Assembly: GCA_002104945.1 (NCBI GenBank) | Contig: MCFH01000022.1 | Location: forward strand, 620,001 to 684,000 | Reading direction: 5' to 3' | Source of the DNA: Piromyces finnis | Taxonomy: Eukaryota; Neocallimastigomycota; Neocallimastigomycetes; Neocallimastigales; Neocallimastigaceae | DNA length: 64,000 bases | Shown here: positions 12,985 through 25,712 of the stretch, piece after piece | Layout: each line of letters starts with the position of its first letter | Position numbering within the stretch: the stretch's first letter is position 1 | Position numbers and translations under genes: made by a program | The notes under the pieces: model-generated | What the model was told of the DNA's origin: nothing | Seen by the model: the letters and a program-made list of their open reading frames with translations, nothing else | Databases searched by the model: none

Positions 12985-15900
12985 CCTAAAGTTAAATTAT
13001 TTTTTTTATTTTTATTAAAATAATTATAATTTCATATTCAAAGATAAAGATTAAACCGTATATTTAAAGTCTGTAGAATATATATCTAATGAATATTTAT
13101 TTATAAAATATTATACATATATAATTATGGTTAAAATGAGTCCTTTAACATGCATTTTTATTTATTGTTTATAGAGTTATAAAAAAAAAAAAAATATTCA
13201 AATTCAGTTAATAAAATTTATAATAATAGGATATAAAAAAAAAAAGTTATATTATTTGTATATAAAGTGTTTATTAGAAAAAATACTCTATTCTTTTTCC
13301 TTTCATTACAAAAAAATACGATTTAAAATAAATTTATAATAATAGTTTGAACGAGTTGGATTTGACAATTATCATAAAGTTTGGAGATGTAACCTATACA
13401 ATTTTAATGGAGGTGGTGTAACTTTGGTAATATATGAAAAATACTATGAATTTTATTTTTCTATTAAATCATCAAAACACCATTTAACTTTAAATATTTA
13501 TCAATTATTATTAATATTAATGCTACTTTTACTACTACTATTAATTATTATTGTTTTTATTTATTTATTTATTATTATTGTTATTGTCATTTATTATGAT
13601 TATAAACCATTAAAAAAAAAATTCTTATTATACATTATAATTGTATACAGTGGTAGTATATCAAATTATCACATTTACCAATATATATAAATTTAAAGGA
13701 CAAATAGAATAAATAAAAAAAAAAAAAGGATTTTGTACTTTAGGGATGGTATTGAAGTAAGTGAAGGAAGTAATAATATTGTTTTAATTCAATTTCAAAT
13801 AAATAAAATTTCCTATTTTTATTTGTATCCTCATATTATGGTAAACAAATTAAACACTTTTTAAATTTTTTTTATAGTATGATATATAAGGTATATAGGA
13901 TAGTAGAGTAAATTACTTTATTTCATTATTATTATCATTATCCTTTTCAATATAATATATTGTAATTTATATTTTATATACAATTTAACTTTATACTCTC
14001 TTTTATATTCCTTTTTATATTAGAAAGATTTTATAAAAAAGCTTATGGTTTTGTTTTTTCTTTTCTCCATTTTTAAATGGGATATAGATAGATACAATTT
14101 AGAAAGGTATTTTTTTTTCTTTTCTCATATGAATTTAATAATAAATATAGTTCGCATTTAATTACCTCCATTATTGGATAAATTTTTAAGAAATAATGAT
14201 AAAATATGTAGATTATAATAGAATCCTTTTTTTTTTTTTTTCTTTAATAAAGTTTAATAATAAATTATTAATACTATATTCTTATGTAATAAAGATTGTT
14301 ATTATTGTTTTTTATTTCAATAATAAATATAGTTAGAATTAAATTACCTTTATTGAATAAAGTTTTTTTTATTGTGTTCGATTTTTGTGTACTAAAGAAT
14401 TAAGGGAAAAAATATATATTATGTTGGAGGTTTTCTTTTTCTTCTTTCCCTCAATTGGATAAAGTTTTTTTTCCCTATTGTATTATATATAAATATTTTA
14501 AGTATAAATAATATATTGTATTAAATATTTATATATATACATAGTCTAGTTTTATGCCAAGATAAATTATTTTTTTATTTTTTTTCATATATATATATTA
14601 TTTTTATAATAATATCAATAGAGATTCTGGTATTATTTATTTTAATTAGAAAGTGCTTATGTTCTTGGATATATTCTTATAGGACTTATTCATGGATATC
14701 ATATTACCATTGATAATTCCGTTGATAATATTTAAAAGTTCAATATGGCTATTTATAGGAATATTTATCACTACCTAAAAATAAAATTAATATATATTCA
14801 TAAAGTATAGATGCCATTATACAATTTTAGTATATAATTCATATGATTATACCATTTATTTATATTATCTTTTAATATTGATAAATATGAAATGTAATGC
14901 TTATATTAATAGCACTTTATTGTGAAAAGTACCTAGCTTTACTGAATCAAAAGAAAAAATATCATTGATATTAAAATATATTAAAATAAAATACATTATA
15001 TTTATATAAATTATTTAAATTAAATTTTGAATAGAAATACTTTTTTTTTTTTTTTTTTATATTTTATACTAATGACACATTCGACATTATTAAAAAAATA
15101 AATTAGGATGATATATTTTAATCTGTTTTAAAGTAACTTCTCGACCTATGGCATGGCATACTTTAAAAAAAGAAATAAAAAAAATTTAGTATTAAAGAAA
15201 GCATAAAGTAGTACTATATGTTTGTTGATTGTTATATTATATATATATCACAATTATACAATAATACTCTATTTTTAAAAAGTTGTAATAAAAGAAAATG
15301 TTTTTTTTTTTTATTATTCATATTATTTACCTTTTTTTTTTATTGTAGCTTTTTTTTTCCCCTTGAATAAATAAAAAGGATAAATAAATACTGAAATAAG
15401 GTAAAAACATGATTAAATAAATATAAAATAATCGAAATAATCGTGGATAAAAGTTCGCTATAAAGCTTTTAACATTTGGTGACACTCTTTATTTAATGTT
15501 AAAAAAAGAATAAAATTTGAAATGAATGAGGGATTATGTTTTAATATCACATTTAACAATATGTAAAAAAGAATAAGGGATATTTTATTATTTTTAACTA
15601 TTTATAACAATAAATAAATAAATAAATAAATAAAAAATAAAATAAAATTATATTCATAATCATAAAAGTACTATATCCTTTTTAAGTAATTTATATAAAA
15701 AATTTTTTTTTTGTTTGTAATATATATTTAAATAATTAAATAATGGTTTTTTTTTTTTTTTTTAATATTCTATAATCAATTTTATTGTCATCACTTTTAT
15801 ATATTAAAAAAAAAAAAATAACAGTAATATACATCATTTAAATCCTGTATTTATATAAACTTTTGTGACTTTACTATAAAACAAAGTTTTACCTATAAAA

Positions 15901-16095
15901 AATTATTATTAATATTGTCATTTTCTATAGCGTATTGACAACTATTTCTAATAATAATTATAGAATATGGATAGAAATATTGAAATAATAGCCATAAAAA
16001 AAAAATCCCTCTATAGTAATCAAATTTTTATATATCAAATTCTTATAAATTTTTATATATACTATTATATATTAACTTTATTATTTATCATTTAA
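12791..16095. other. Gene-poor AT-rich stretch with possible exon remnants
   Basis: No complete gene. Two short pieces look exon-like on the plus strand. At 13345-13427, an acceptor-like AATAG precedes an open frame containing FERVGFDNYHKVWRC and a GTAATA donor-like end. At 14650-14736, AATTAG precedes ESAYVLGYILIGLIHGYH and then a stop. They do not join in phase. A diverged direct repeat of about 50 bp occurs near 14140 and 14320 (ATAATAAATATAGTT...). Otherwise there are only homopolymers. Confidence 0.4.
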
Positions 16096-16239
16096 ATTAA
16101 AAATGGAAAAAAAGTTTTTTGAGCATGAAAAGTCCACTTTGAAACATAATTAACACTATAAGTTTATATTAAAAATGGAAAAAAAGTTTTTTGAGCATGA
16201 AAAGTCCACTTTGAAATATAATTTAATTAACACTATAAA
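16096..16239 (+). repeat. 72-bp direct tandem duplication
   Basis: Copy 1 begins at 16096 and copy 2 at 16168. Both share the core TTTTTTGAGCATGAAAAGTC and end in TTAACACTATAA; copy 2 has a short extra AT insert near its end. Confidence 0.92.
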
Positions 16240-18424
16240 TTAATTTTTTAAACATTATTATTTTTAGAAAATAAAAAAAAGTTAATAATCATTTTTTTAT
16301 TAAAATAGTCAATTTTCATAATTTTTTAAATTTAACAAATATAAAAGATAAGAATAAAAAATAAAAAGATAAGTATAAAAAAAAAGTTAAATTTTAAATA
16401 ATTTTCAATTATTTACTTGTCTTTTTCCTATGTAAATATTTTTTTTTTTCATTTAAAAAGAAATAAAAAAAAATGACATGTCTCTACATTAATTATTAAA
16501 TAAGACTTTTTTTTTCTATTTATTTAATAGTAATTGTTCTTTTAACCATTCATATTCAAACTTTCAAATATTCACTACACTGTTTCTTCCTGACTATTTT
16601 TTCTCCTTATTTACTAAAATTAAAGTTTTGTTCTTTAATTATGTTTATTTGGAAATTTTCTCTATGAAATTATATTTACTATAGGTTTTTCCTTTTTTAT
16701 TTTTTTATACTACAAAAGGATAGATTTAACAAATAGAATGAAAAATTATATTAAATAATATAATACATATATAATATATAATATGTTAAAAAATAATATT
16801 AAATAAAGTTACCATCCATACATCAAAATTTAATTTAAAAATTTAATATAATAATTATATTTACCAAAAAAAATAAAAGGATTACCTTATTTTAAATTAA
16901 AAATTAATATAAATTTTCATAAGAATATATATATATAAATAATTAATACTCAATATATATTATTTATATATATAATATATATAAAATATATTTTAAACAT
17001 TTTTAAGAAAAATTAGCCATCCTCAGTCCTTCGGACTATATATAAATTAATCCAATAGCAAGTAGTGAATAATAAATAGCAACTTGAATAATTATTATTA
17101 TAATAATGACAATAACAATAATAATAATAAATAGCAACTAGAGTAATTATAATATTAATAATAATTATATTAATGACAATAATAATAAATGCTGATTTAA
17201 ATGATAAAAGATGTGAAATCTATTGAAACTATAATAAAAGTTAACTTTTTGATATAATATTTATATATGCATAGATATAATATTTTAATAGAATAGATGA
17301 CAACGTTTTATATATTTCTTTTTTTATTTATCGTAATTCATTTCTTTATTTAAAATATATAACTTTTTGTTTATTCTAAATAGTCATTCTTTATACTAAT
17401 CTATTAGGATATACTATCAAATAAATAAATAAATAAGCATTAAAATTGTTGTGCTTATTCTATGTAGAATATATGAATTATATCATTATTAAAATGACAT
17501 GATCAAATGATGTTGTATTATATTACTATAGTATGGTGTGGTGTGTATAGATGGAGGAATAATTTTCTGTAAGAAATTTAAATGGAAAAATCAAGTTTTC
17601 ACTTTTCATTTAAATATAATAAATTTAATGTTTTTATATAAATTAATCATATATATAATGAGTTAATATAAATATTATATAATAAATAGTATCATATAAC
17701 TATATATAAATACATTCTATAATAATAAATAGGAACGTTTAGCAATATATATAAACACATTCTATAATAATAATAATAAATAATAAATAGGAATGTTTAG
17801 CGATAAAGTTTTTTTTTTATAATTAGCATTATCCAATAGAATGTTTATAACACTTTAGAAGTAATTTAAAACAAAAAAAATATAGAGAATTCAGTAGAAT
17901 ATTAAATTGGGTAGAGACCAATAATACCACGATCATTTATTCATTGTCATTGTCTTTTTTTTCATGAAAAGATTATTCTATTAATTAATAATATTGTCTT
18001 TTTTTTTTTTTATAAAAAAAATACTCTCCAAAGTACATCTTTTACATTTCATTAATGATATGTAATGTAATGTAATGGTTTTGTAAATGAATTAGATTAA
18101 TATATGAAAGACATTTCATCTACAATATATTATTTAATTTATTTTATATATTACATCAAGAATAATTCCATTCTATAATTATTAAAGTTTATAATCTATA
18201 TCTAATAAATTAAATAAAAAAAAAAACAAATAAACAATACTAAAAAAAAGAAATATTTAATTCTATAATAAATAAACTTTTTTTTTTAAAAAAATGAAAT
18301 TATAATAAATAAGAAAAATAAAACGGTAAATAAAAAAATTTTTCTGATTTTTTAGCTAAAAAAGGTAATTAATTAATAGAAAATTAAAAGTTATTAATAT
18401 TAAAGTATCGATCCTTTATTAATC
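16240..18424. other. Gene-poor AT-rich stretch
   Basis: No gene recognised. It includes a small GC-rich hairpin at 17025-17037 (AGTCC-TTC-GGACT), a direct repeat pair at 17707-17745 and 17751-17803 (ACATTCTATAATAATA...AATAGGAA.GTTTAGC), and many AT runs. Confidence 0.5.
17025..17037. other. Short GC-rich hairpin
   Basis: AGTCC-TTC-GGACT is a perfect 5-bp stem with a 3-nt loop. It lies in the GC-richest short stretch of a region that is otherwise almost pure A/T. No RNA family recognised. Confidence 0.5.
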
Positions 18425-18432
18425 ATTTAATA

Positions 18433-18956
18433 CTTTTTTTCTTTTTTAACTACCGAGTGCATTTCTCCCATCCATCAGAGTAAGCCCCAATGGTGGTTCT
18501 TAGAGAAATGTTGGCCCCTTCCTATTGCTAAGTAGTTGAGACCCCTCCTGGTCTGTCATATTGAATCTTTAAACTCAACGCTCTCACTTAATCCATGTAC
18601 ATTAGATACAAGTCGTTGTACGATATTTCCAACTATATTACTAAGCCTCATATCCTCAATTTGATCACGTGTTAACCGTCCCCTAATATTTACACCCTTA
18701 CTTTGCATTAAGGAACGCTTGTGTATTTAACAAAATTTAGCCTAAGTCACTACTTATAAAGTTCTAATTTGAAATGTATACCATGTACACTTTGATCCTC
18801 TCAGGTCGGCTAGACGAGTATTAATATCATAGTAGTAAATATAGAAAGTGCATTAATATTTATTTGAATATCATAATCCAACCTATGGCAAAAATTCAAT
18901 GGGGAAACCCTACAGGCCCTGACATCTACGGGGTCGAACCAGAAGCCTTGGGTATG
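18433..18956 (-). mobile_element. Putative tRNA-derived SINE, copy 1 (5'-truncated)
   Basis: This is a GC-enriched island of about 520 bp in an AT-rich region. It is roughly 80-85% identical by eye to 57560-58116 over its whole length, with shared blocks such as GTGCATTTCTCCCAT, AATGGTGGTTCTTAGAGAAA, TTAATCCATGTACATTAGAT and GGGGTCGAACCAGAAGCC. Read on the minus strand, it starts near a tRNA T-arm/B-box-like GGTTCGACCCC (18940-18930) and ends in an A-rich tail (T tract 18434-18447 on plus). Its 5' end stops inside what is the anticodon arm in the other copy, so it is 5'-truncated. A possible 8-bp target duplication ATTTAATA flanks it (18425-18432 and 18957-18964), though AT-richness makes that weak. 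Confidence 0.72.
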
Positions 18957-18964
18957 ATTTAATA

Positions 18965-19094
18965 AGTCTAAAAATGTAAACCCTAATAGGTAGTAGTGTA
19001 ATAATTTTCATTGATAAGAAATAGATAAAGTCTAAAAAAGGAAACTCTAACAGGTAATAATGTAATAATTTTCATTGATAAGAAATAGATAAAG
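18965..19094 (+). repeat. 65-bp tandem duplication beside SINE copy 1
   Basis: Two units start at 18965 and 19030 (GTCTAAAAA...). Both contain GTAATAATTTTCATTGATAA and end in GAAATAGATAAA; they differ at about eight positions. It abuts the 5' end of the SINE. Confidence 0.9.
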
Positions 19095-20342
19095 TTTAAA
19101 ATAATATTAAACATATAATTTAAGTATATTCCTTTAAATCTTAAAAAACTTCAAAAATGTATATTAGCTATGAGTATTATATGTAAGAAAGGTTAAAAAA
19201 CCCCACAATGTATAAGCAATGTAAAGAATAGTATTACAAATTATCTTATTAATAATAATATATTTGTGATAAGGATAAAACTATTTATAAATGAAGGATA
19301 TTCTGTCAATCTATTTATAAATAACAAAATAAAATAAATAAATAATAAACTAGTCTTGTTTTTAATAAGTTATTGGGATAGAAATAATTAATATCCATTT
19401 ATGCTTTTTAAGGTCGTTTGCCGGGAAAAAAAACGCATTTTTATTTATTAAAAATAAATTATAGTAACTATTTTGTATGGCAATAAATGCGATACTAATG
19501 ACATTAGTATATCTTTTATATAAAAATAATAAATAGATTAATATTTTTTTTTAAAGTCCGATTTTAATTATACATATTGTATTTTAGATTTTATTTCCTT
19601 TGTAATTTAATTTTTTTTAATATTAACTGAAAGTTAGTTCTATTTTATTCTAGTGTTTACATGATTTGTTTATTATTACTATTATTCTTAATTCTCTTTT
19701 CTATTTAAAGGAAAAAAAAAAACTATTATTTAATAATAAAGGTTTAATGCCTCCATTTTGTATACAATACCTTTATAATATTGTATTGGAGTAATAGTGT
19801 ACAATAGTACAATTCATTATTGAATTGTATTATTGTTATAGAATGAATGAGGAAGAGTATGAGAATTTTAGATAGATAGCTCTTTTTTTTTTTTTTATTC
19901 TATTTAATTATTTTATTAATTTATTCCATTCATTTGTCTCAATTAATTAAGAAATTCAATAAATTGATTGGGTATATTTTTTACAAATTTATTATTTGGC
20001 AAAATGGATTATATGGTCGATACATTCATAAAAAAAAAAACCAAATTAATTTATTTTTTTATTATTTAAAAATTATCTAAAAATATATATATTCTATGGT
20101 AATACTATAAAAATTATAATTTTAGAAAACATAATAAATATTCATTTATATTGTAGGTTATATTGTGAAAGAGGTATTATTTATACTTTTATGTATTGAA
20201 TCAATACAACGATTTAAAAACTACTAATAGATACCGTTTTAATGAAAATATCAATACACCTAACCTATATGTTTTACAAACTTTTTCGTCATATAAATAT
20301 GTTTTTTTAAATAGTTTCTTTTAATAGTAATGTTGTTGTTGA
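19095..20342. other. AT-rich stretch with inverted repeats
   Basis: No gene. It contains a 19-bp palindrome ATACTAATG-A-CATTAGTAT at 19492-19510 and the hairpin listed separately at 19801-19836. Confidence 0.5.
19801..19836. repeat. 16-bp inverted repeat with 4-nt loop
   Basis: Arms ACAATAGTACAATTCA and TGAATTGTATTATTGT pair along all 16 positions except one G/T, with loop TTAT (19817-19820). It could be a remnant of a miniature inverted-repeat element or a transcript hairpin. Confidence 0.75.
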
Positions 20343-20613
20343 TAATAGAAATCAATAGTAACTATCCTATACCTATCATCTTAGTATTCTATGTTAATAA
20401 TAGAAATCAATAGCAACTATCCTATACCTATCATCTTAGTATTCTATGTTAATAATAGAAATCAATAGCAACTATCCTATACCTATCATCTTAGTATTTT
20501 ATGTTAATAATAGAAATCAATAGCAACTATCCTATACCTATCATCTTAGTATTTTATGTTAATAATAGAAATCAATAGTGACTATCCTATACCTATCATC
20601 TTAGTATTCTATT
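20343..20613 (+). repeat. 55-bp minisatellite, about 5 copies
   Basis: Unit starts fall at 20343, 20398, 20453, 20508 and 20563, exactly 55 bp apart. The unit contains AGAAATCAATAGCAACTATC and CCTATACCTATCATCTTAGT. Copies differ at only a few sites (TAGTAACT, TAGCAACT or TAGTGACT; ATTCT or ATTTT). Confidence 0.96.
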
Positions 20614-21056
20614 ATTTGACAAAAATTTTTTTTAAAAGTTATCTAAATATATTATTAATATAATATTTCAATATATTAATGTTAATTTGATTATATATAT
20701 TAAAATAAATTAGTAATTTATTTGTCATATATTAAAATAAATAGTCTTTTAAATTGAACTCTTTCATTTAATTTTTTCATGTTTTTATTAATTTATTTTT
20801 CTTTTTTCATTAAAAAATGTATACAATAATTGGCATGAGATTATTGTTTTTTTTAATATAAAAATTAATTAAAATTATTTAAAAAATATAATTATTAAGG
20901 TTTACTATCATCAATTTTTTGATTAAATTAGGAAATGAAACTTTAATAATTATATTTTCCTTTGTAGAATTTATTTTTTATTTTTAAAAGGAATAAGAAA
21001 AGATAGATTAAAAATCATATATTCTTTAAATTAAAACAAGTAAATAGGTGATATTC

Positions 21057-21210
21057 TATATATAAAACCATCATTTGATGCTATACCATAAAAATGTAAA
21101 GTTATCATTTGATGTTGTCTATATATAACCATCATTTGATGCTATACCATAAAAATGTAAAGTTATCATTTGATGTTGTCTATATATAAAACCATCATTT
21201 GATCTATTCT
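21057..21210 (+). repeat. 61-63-bp tandem repeat, about 2.3 copies
   Basis: CCATCATTTGATGCTATACC recurs at 21068 and 21129, and a third, shortened start is at 21192. Between them is a shared AAAATGTAAAGTTATCATTT segment. Confidence 0.92.
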
Positions 21211-23754
21211 AAAAGTATATTTCATGGTTTTATTAATAGAATCTTAGAGTTTCAATAAAGTGTTTTACAACGAATTATATAATCTTTTTTTTTTTTAGAT
21301 TCTTTCCTATGATATTCCATAATATATAATGAAAAAGAAATGATTATGCTTATAATACTACGTTCCACAAGCATTTTTTTGATGTATATTAAAAAAGTCT
21401 TTAAAGCAAAGTAGAACTAGGGTTAGTTTAGGAAAAGAGAAAAAAATAACATTACAATTTTTGATAGATATCCTATTACAAATCATAAAACTTTAAAGAA
21501 TTGACTTTTAAATAAGAAAACTATAAACCTTTATAAAATTGAAACAATTTAAAATATTTAAGATATTTCATCAAATTGATTTTGAAATGACGTACCATTG
21601 TTTAAACCATACTTTTTAGTTGATATACCATACTTTTAGGTAAGGCCTTTGATATTATTTTATATCTCTTTTTCACCCTAGTCTTAAAGTCTTAATCCTA
21701 ATCCTAACTTTTTTTAATTTATTTATTCAAAAAAATTAATTTCATATAATTTTTTAATTTAGTTTTTTTTAGTTTATTTTTATATTAATTAAACTTTTTT
21801 ATGATGAAATGTTTTTTTCATAATATTATATAATATTATGAGCATAATATCATTTTTATATATATTAAATTTAATCATTCAATATATTAATAATTTATTT
21901 ATAATAAATTAAAAAACTATTAATATTTAAATACTTTTTTCATTTAATATATGTAACTATTTCTCATTAAAAAAAAAAAAAAAATAGAAATATTTATATA
22001 AGGAATAAAAAACTTTTTTTTTTTTTTTTAAAATATTAAAAATTTTTATTATATAAAGTTAACTTTTTTTAATGTTATTATGAATGAGGAACTTTAATAC
22101 TTTTGAATGTTGAATAATAATAAAACTTAAATATATTGGAAATGTTAAAAGTTAAAAGAGTATATTGAAAAAAAGTACCAACAAAAAAAGAGAATTTTCA
22201 ACATAATATATATAATAAAGAAATAGAATATAGTATATATTTTGAACGCTCTCAATAAAAACTTTATAATACTAAAAATGAATAATGAAACCTTTCAAAC
22301 TTTAAAAAAACATGTCATTAAGAATAAAATGTTATTAACAAAAAAAAAATATAGTTAATGTAGAAACGAAACCAAAATTATATTTAATACGATACAACGT
22401 CAATTTTTGAATACTGTCATTGCTTTTCATACAAAAAAAATAAAAAAAAAAATTTATAAAAAAAATAAAAAAAAAAATTTATAAAATAGTGATACAATTT
22501 TCTATTAGCTTTTATTATTCCATATTCAAAAATAGTTTATTCTATATTCGTTATTAAAAATCAATAAATAAAACTATTATAATACAAACGTTTTTGTAAA
22601 ACAATAATATCGAATGAATATTTATTTATATATATATATATATATAAAAACTTTTTTTAACAACATAAACATTAGTTAAAAATATCTTTTTTTTTTTTTT
22701 TATCTTTTCAATTCTATGGTTCAACCTAATATATAGGTATATAACATTTTTAAAATAGATATCATTGTTTTATTAAAAAAAATCAAGTTTTTAAACTTTA
22801 TGTACCAAATTTTTATATTGAATTCTCACTCTTAAACGTTAAATATATTATCAAAGTTTTTCTTTTTGTAATATATTCAATTATCCTTTATATAGCTAGT
22901 TCATTATTTTTCTTTATAGCTTTATGAAAATAAGAAGATTAAAGAAACTTTTTTTTTTTTTTAAAAAAATTCACCTTATACTTTAAATAACTTTAAATTG
23001 GTTGATAATTAGCAAATAAATAGTATGTAATATTTATAATATCATTTAAATAACTTTAAATACAACATTTACTTTATTTTTTTTATTAATATGGCACCTA
23101 TAGCAAAAAAACCACTTTATTTTTTTTTATTAAAGTATAATATTTTTAATTTTTTTTAAATAAACAAAAAAAATTTTTTTTATTTTAGGTTAAAATACAT
23201 AAACTTTAAAAATAAACGTATGTTATTTTATAATTATATTACATAAAATTAATAATACCTATAATAATACCTATAATAATAATAATAATAGTAATAATAA
23301 TTAAAATAATTAGAATAATTAGAATAATAATAATAATTAGAATAATAATAATAATAATAATAATATCAATTAAAAACTACAATAAAGTAAGTATATCATT
23401 TTTTTATTTTATAATCTAATATATAACTTTACTTGATCTTTTATTTTTTTTAGAATCTATTATCCAAAAAGGTGAATATTTCTATTTTTTTATATATGAT
23501 AGAGATATTAAATTTGTATTTATAGTAGTTCTTTTGTAAAGTCTCAAAAAAAGGTAAATAGAATTTTTTTTTATTCCATAGCAATAGTTTCTTTATTATA
23601 TCAATAATCATCCATATATAATACGATTTTATTTTTAAAAATCCTATTTTAAATCATATAATATTGATAGTTATAGTCATTTAATAAATAATAATAACAT
23701 ATAAAAAGTTGTCTTTTTAAAAATAAAAATCATTGATAAATATATAAATTTTAT

Positions 23755-23774
23755 TAAATGAATGAATAAATGAA

Positions 23775-23813
<39 letters not shown>

Positions 23814-24060
23814 ATATAATTAAATGAATGAATGAATAAATAAACAACTAAATAAATAATTAACCAAATGAATAATTAAAAATAAAAGTCAATCTATTAA
23901 TAAATAAATAAATAGATAAATATAGGAATAGATAAATTAATGGATAAATAAATAAATAACTAAATAAATCAATCCATCAATAAATGGATAAATATAAAGG
24001 ATAACTGAATGAATGGATATATTATTTAATAAATAAATAAACCAGAAAAATTAATAAATA
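23755..24060 (+). repeat. Degenerate (AAAT)n tract
   Basis: About 300 bases of AAAT/AATG/AATC tetranucleotide units, perfect around 23775-23815 and increasingly diverged afterwards. Confidence 0.85.
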
Positions 24061-25460
24061 ACCATAAAATATTATATATTTGTTAATACAAAGTAATATA
24101 TATTATCAGTATATTAATAAATTAAACCCAATAAATTTAATATAAAATCATACCATTAGAATTTTAATTAAAAATTTTATAATTACCATATAAATAAATT
24201 TAGTATTAAAAATACAATAAAAATAAATTAAATTGTAAAATACTATAAAAATACAAATGATTATCTCCAAAAAAAACTTTTTTAAAAAAGTATCTTTTAC
24301 ACATTCTACATACTATATAAAATAATAAAAAATGTATCAATTGTTTCTTTTTTTATTTTTTTTTGCTTTTTTATTACTATAAAGATGTTATTTTAATGTC
24401 AAAAACAAAAAAATCAAAATAATCGTTCAAATATTAAAAAAAAAAAAATAAAACTGTCAATATAAATATTAATAAAAAAAAAAATTTAGTTTTTAAAGTT
24501 TTCTATATAGAAAAATAAAAGTTTATACTGAAAATTTTTAAAGGACACAGCAATTATTATTTATTAAATAGGAAAGGTTGAATTATTAGTATTTTAAAGG
24601 ATAATTTTAATAGTTTCATTTTATCAAGTCTATTAAACTGTAATCATTAAAAAAATAAAGAGTAATATTGAATTTTTTGTTAAAAAATAAGTAAATGAAT
24701 GAATAAATAAATGAATAAATGAATATAAAAAATAAATAAATGAAAATTTTATTATTAAATAAATATAAAAAAATTTATAGAATAGTTGAAAAGAAAAACT
24801 GAGTAAAAAAGTTAAAATTAAAGCTAATACAAGCAATCATAAAATCTTTTTTTTTTTTTAATTAAAATAATATCGAGATTTTTAATCTGATATACCTTTT
24901 TAAACATTTATAAATAATTTAAAAAAAAAATAGTTTATACTAAAAAATTAAAAGTAAAGATCATTACTCATTTTCTATTTTAACAAAAATTATCAAAGTA
25001 TTAATTTCTATTTTAACCTTTTTTTTTTTTCCATAATTGAAAAAAAGAAGATCAAGTAAGTTTTTTTTTTTTTCATTCAATATTAGTTTATTGATATATT
25101 AAATAAGAATTTTTAAATATATTTCATGTTTAATAAAATAAAAGAATAGAATGATAGAATAGCAGAATAATAAAAAAAAATATTCATTAAAATTTTTAAA
25201 AGATGAAAAATTTATTATAGATGATATAGTTAATAAAAGATGACAAACATTAAAATAATAAAGTAAAAAAAAAAAAAAGATACACACAATCAACACATTA
25301 ACACTATAATAATAATAATAAAAAAGGATAAATCCTTTTCTATAGTTTTAGCGTCACCTTTTTTGGTTCTTTTTGTCTCATTAAAAAACTAAATAAAAAT
25401 TTATAGTACTATGAAAAAAAAAAGGAAAAACTTTTATAATTTTTTATATTTGAAATAAAA

Positions 25461-25712
25461 ATTAAATGAATATATTAATAAATCAAATAAATGAATAAAT
25501 AAATAAATAAATTCTATGCAATAATTATTACAAAATTAAATGAATATATTAATAAATCAAATAAATGAATAAATAAATAAATAAATTCTATGCAATAATT
25601 ATTACAAAATTAAATGAATATATTAATAAATCAAATAAATAAATAAATAAATAAATAAATTCTATGCAATAATTATTACAAAATTAAATGAATATATTAA
25701 TAAATCAAATCA
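25461..25712 (+). repeat. 74-bp minisatellite, about 3.4 copies
   Basis: ATTAAATGAATATATTAATA recurs at 25461, 25535, 25609 and 25683, exactly 74 bp apart. Each full unit contains TTCTATGCAATAATTATTAC. An internal (AAAT)n varies slightly between copies. Confidence 0.96.

Larger units (their letters stand above)
20614..25460. other. Gene-poor AT-rich stretch
   Basis: No supportable gene on either strand. The open frames are A/T-tract artefacts without recognisable protein. It includes (AAAT)n-type low complexity at 23755-24060 and the tandem repeat at 21057-21210. Confidence 0.55.

Noticed and set aside
18433-18956. GC-rich island as a structural RNA gene or rRNA fragment
   Set aside because: Two diverged copies, poly(A) ends and target-site repeats fit a retroposon better; no rRNA block was recognised.
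21416-21436. Telomere-like CTAGGGTTAG near 21420 and CCTAATCCTAAC near 21693
   Set aside because: These are single or two-unit degenerate matches to TTAGGG-type repeats, not an array.
24633-25296. Minus-strand frames encoding Phe/Leu/Ile-rich peptides (e.g. 24633-24836, 25099-25296)
   Set aside because: Composition is that of A-tract and AAAT repeat translation; no signal for real membrane protein, splice sites or conserved motif.
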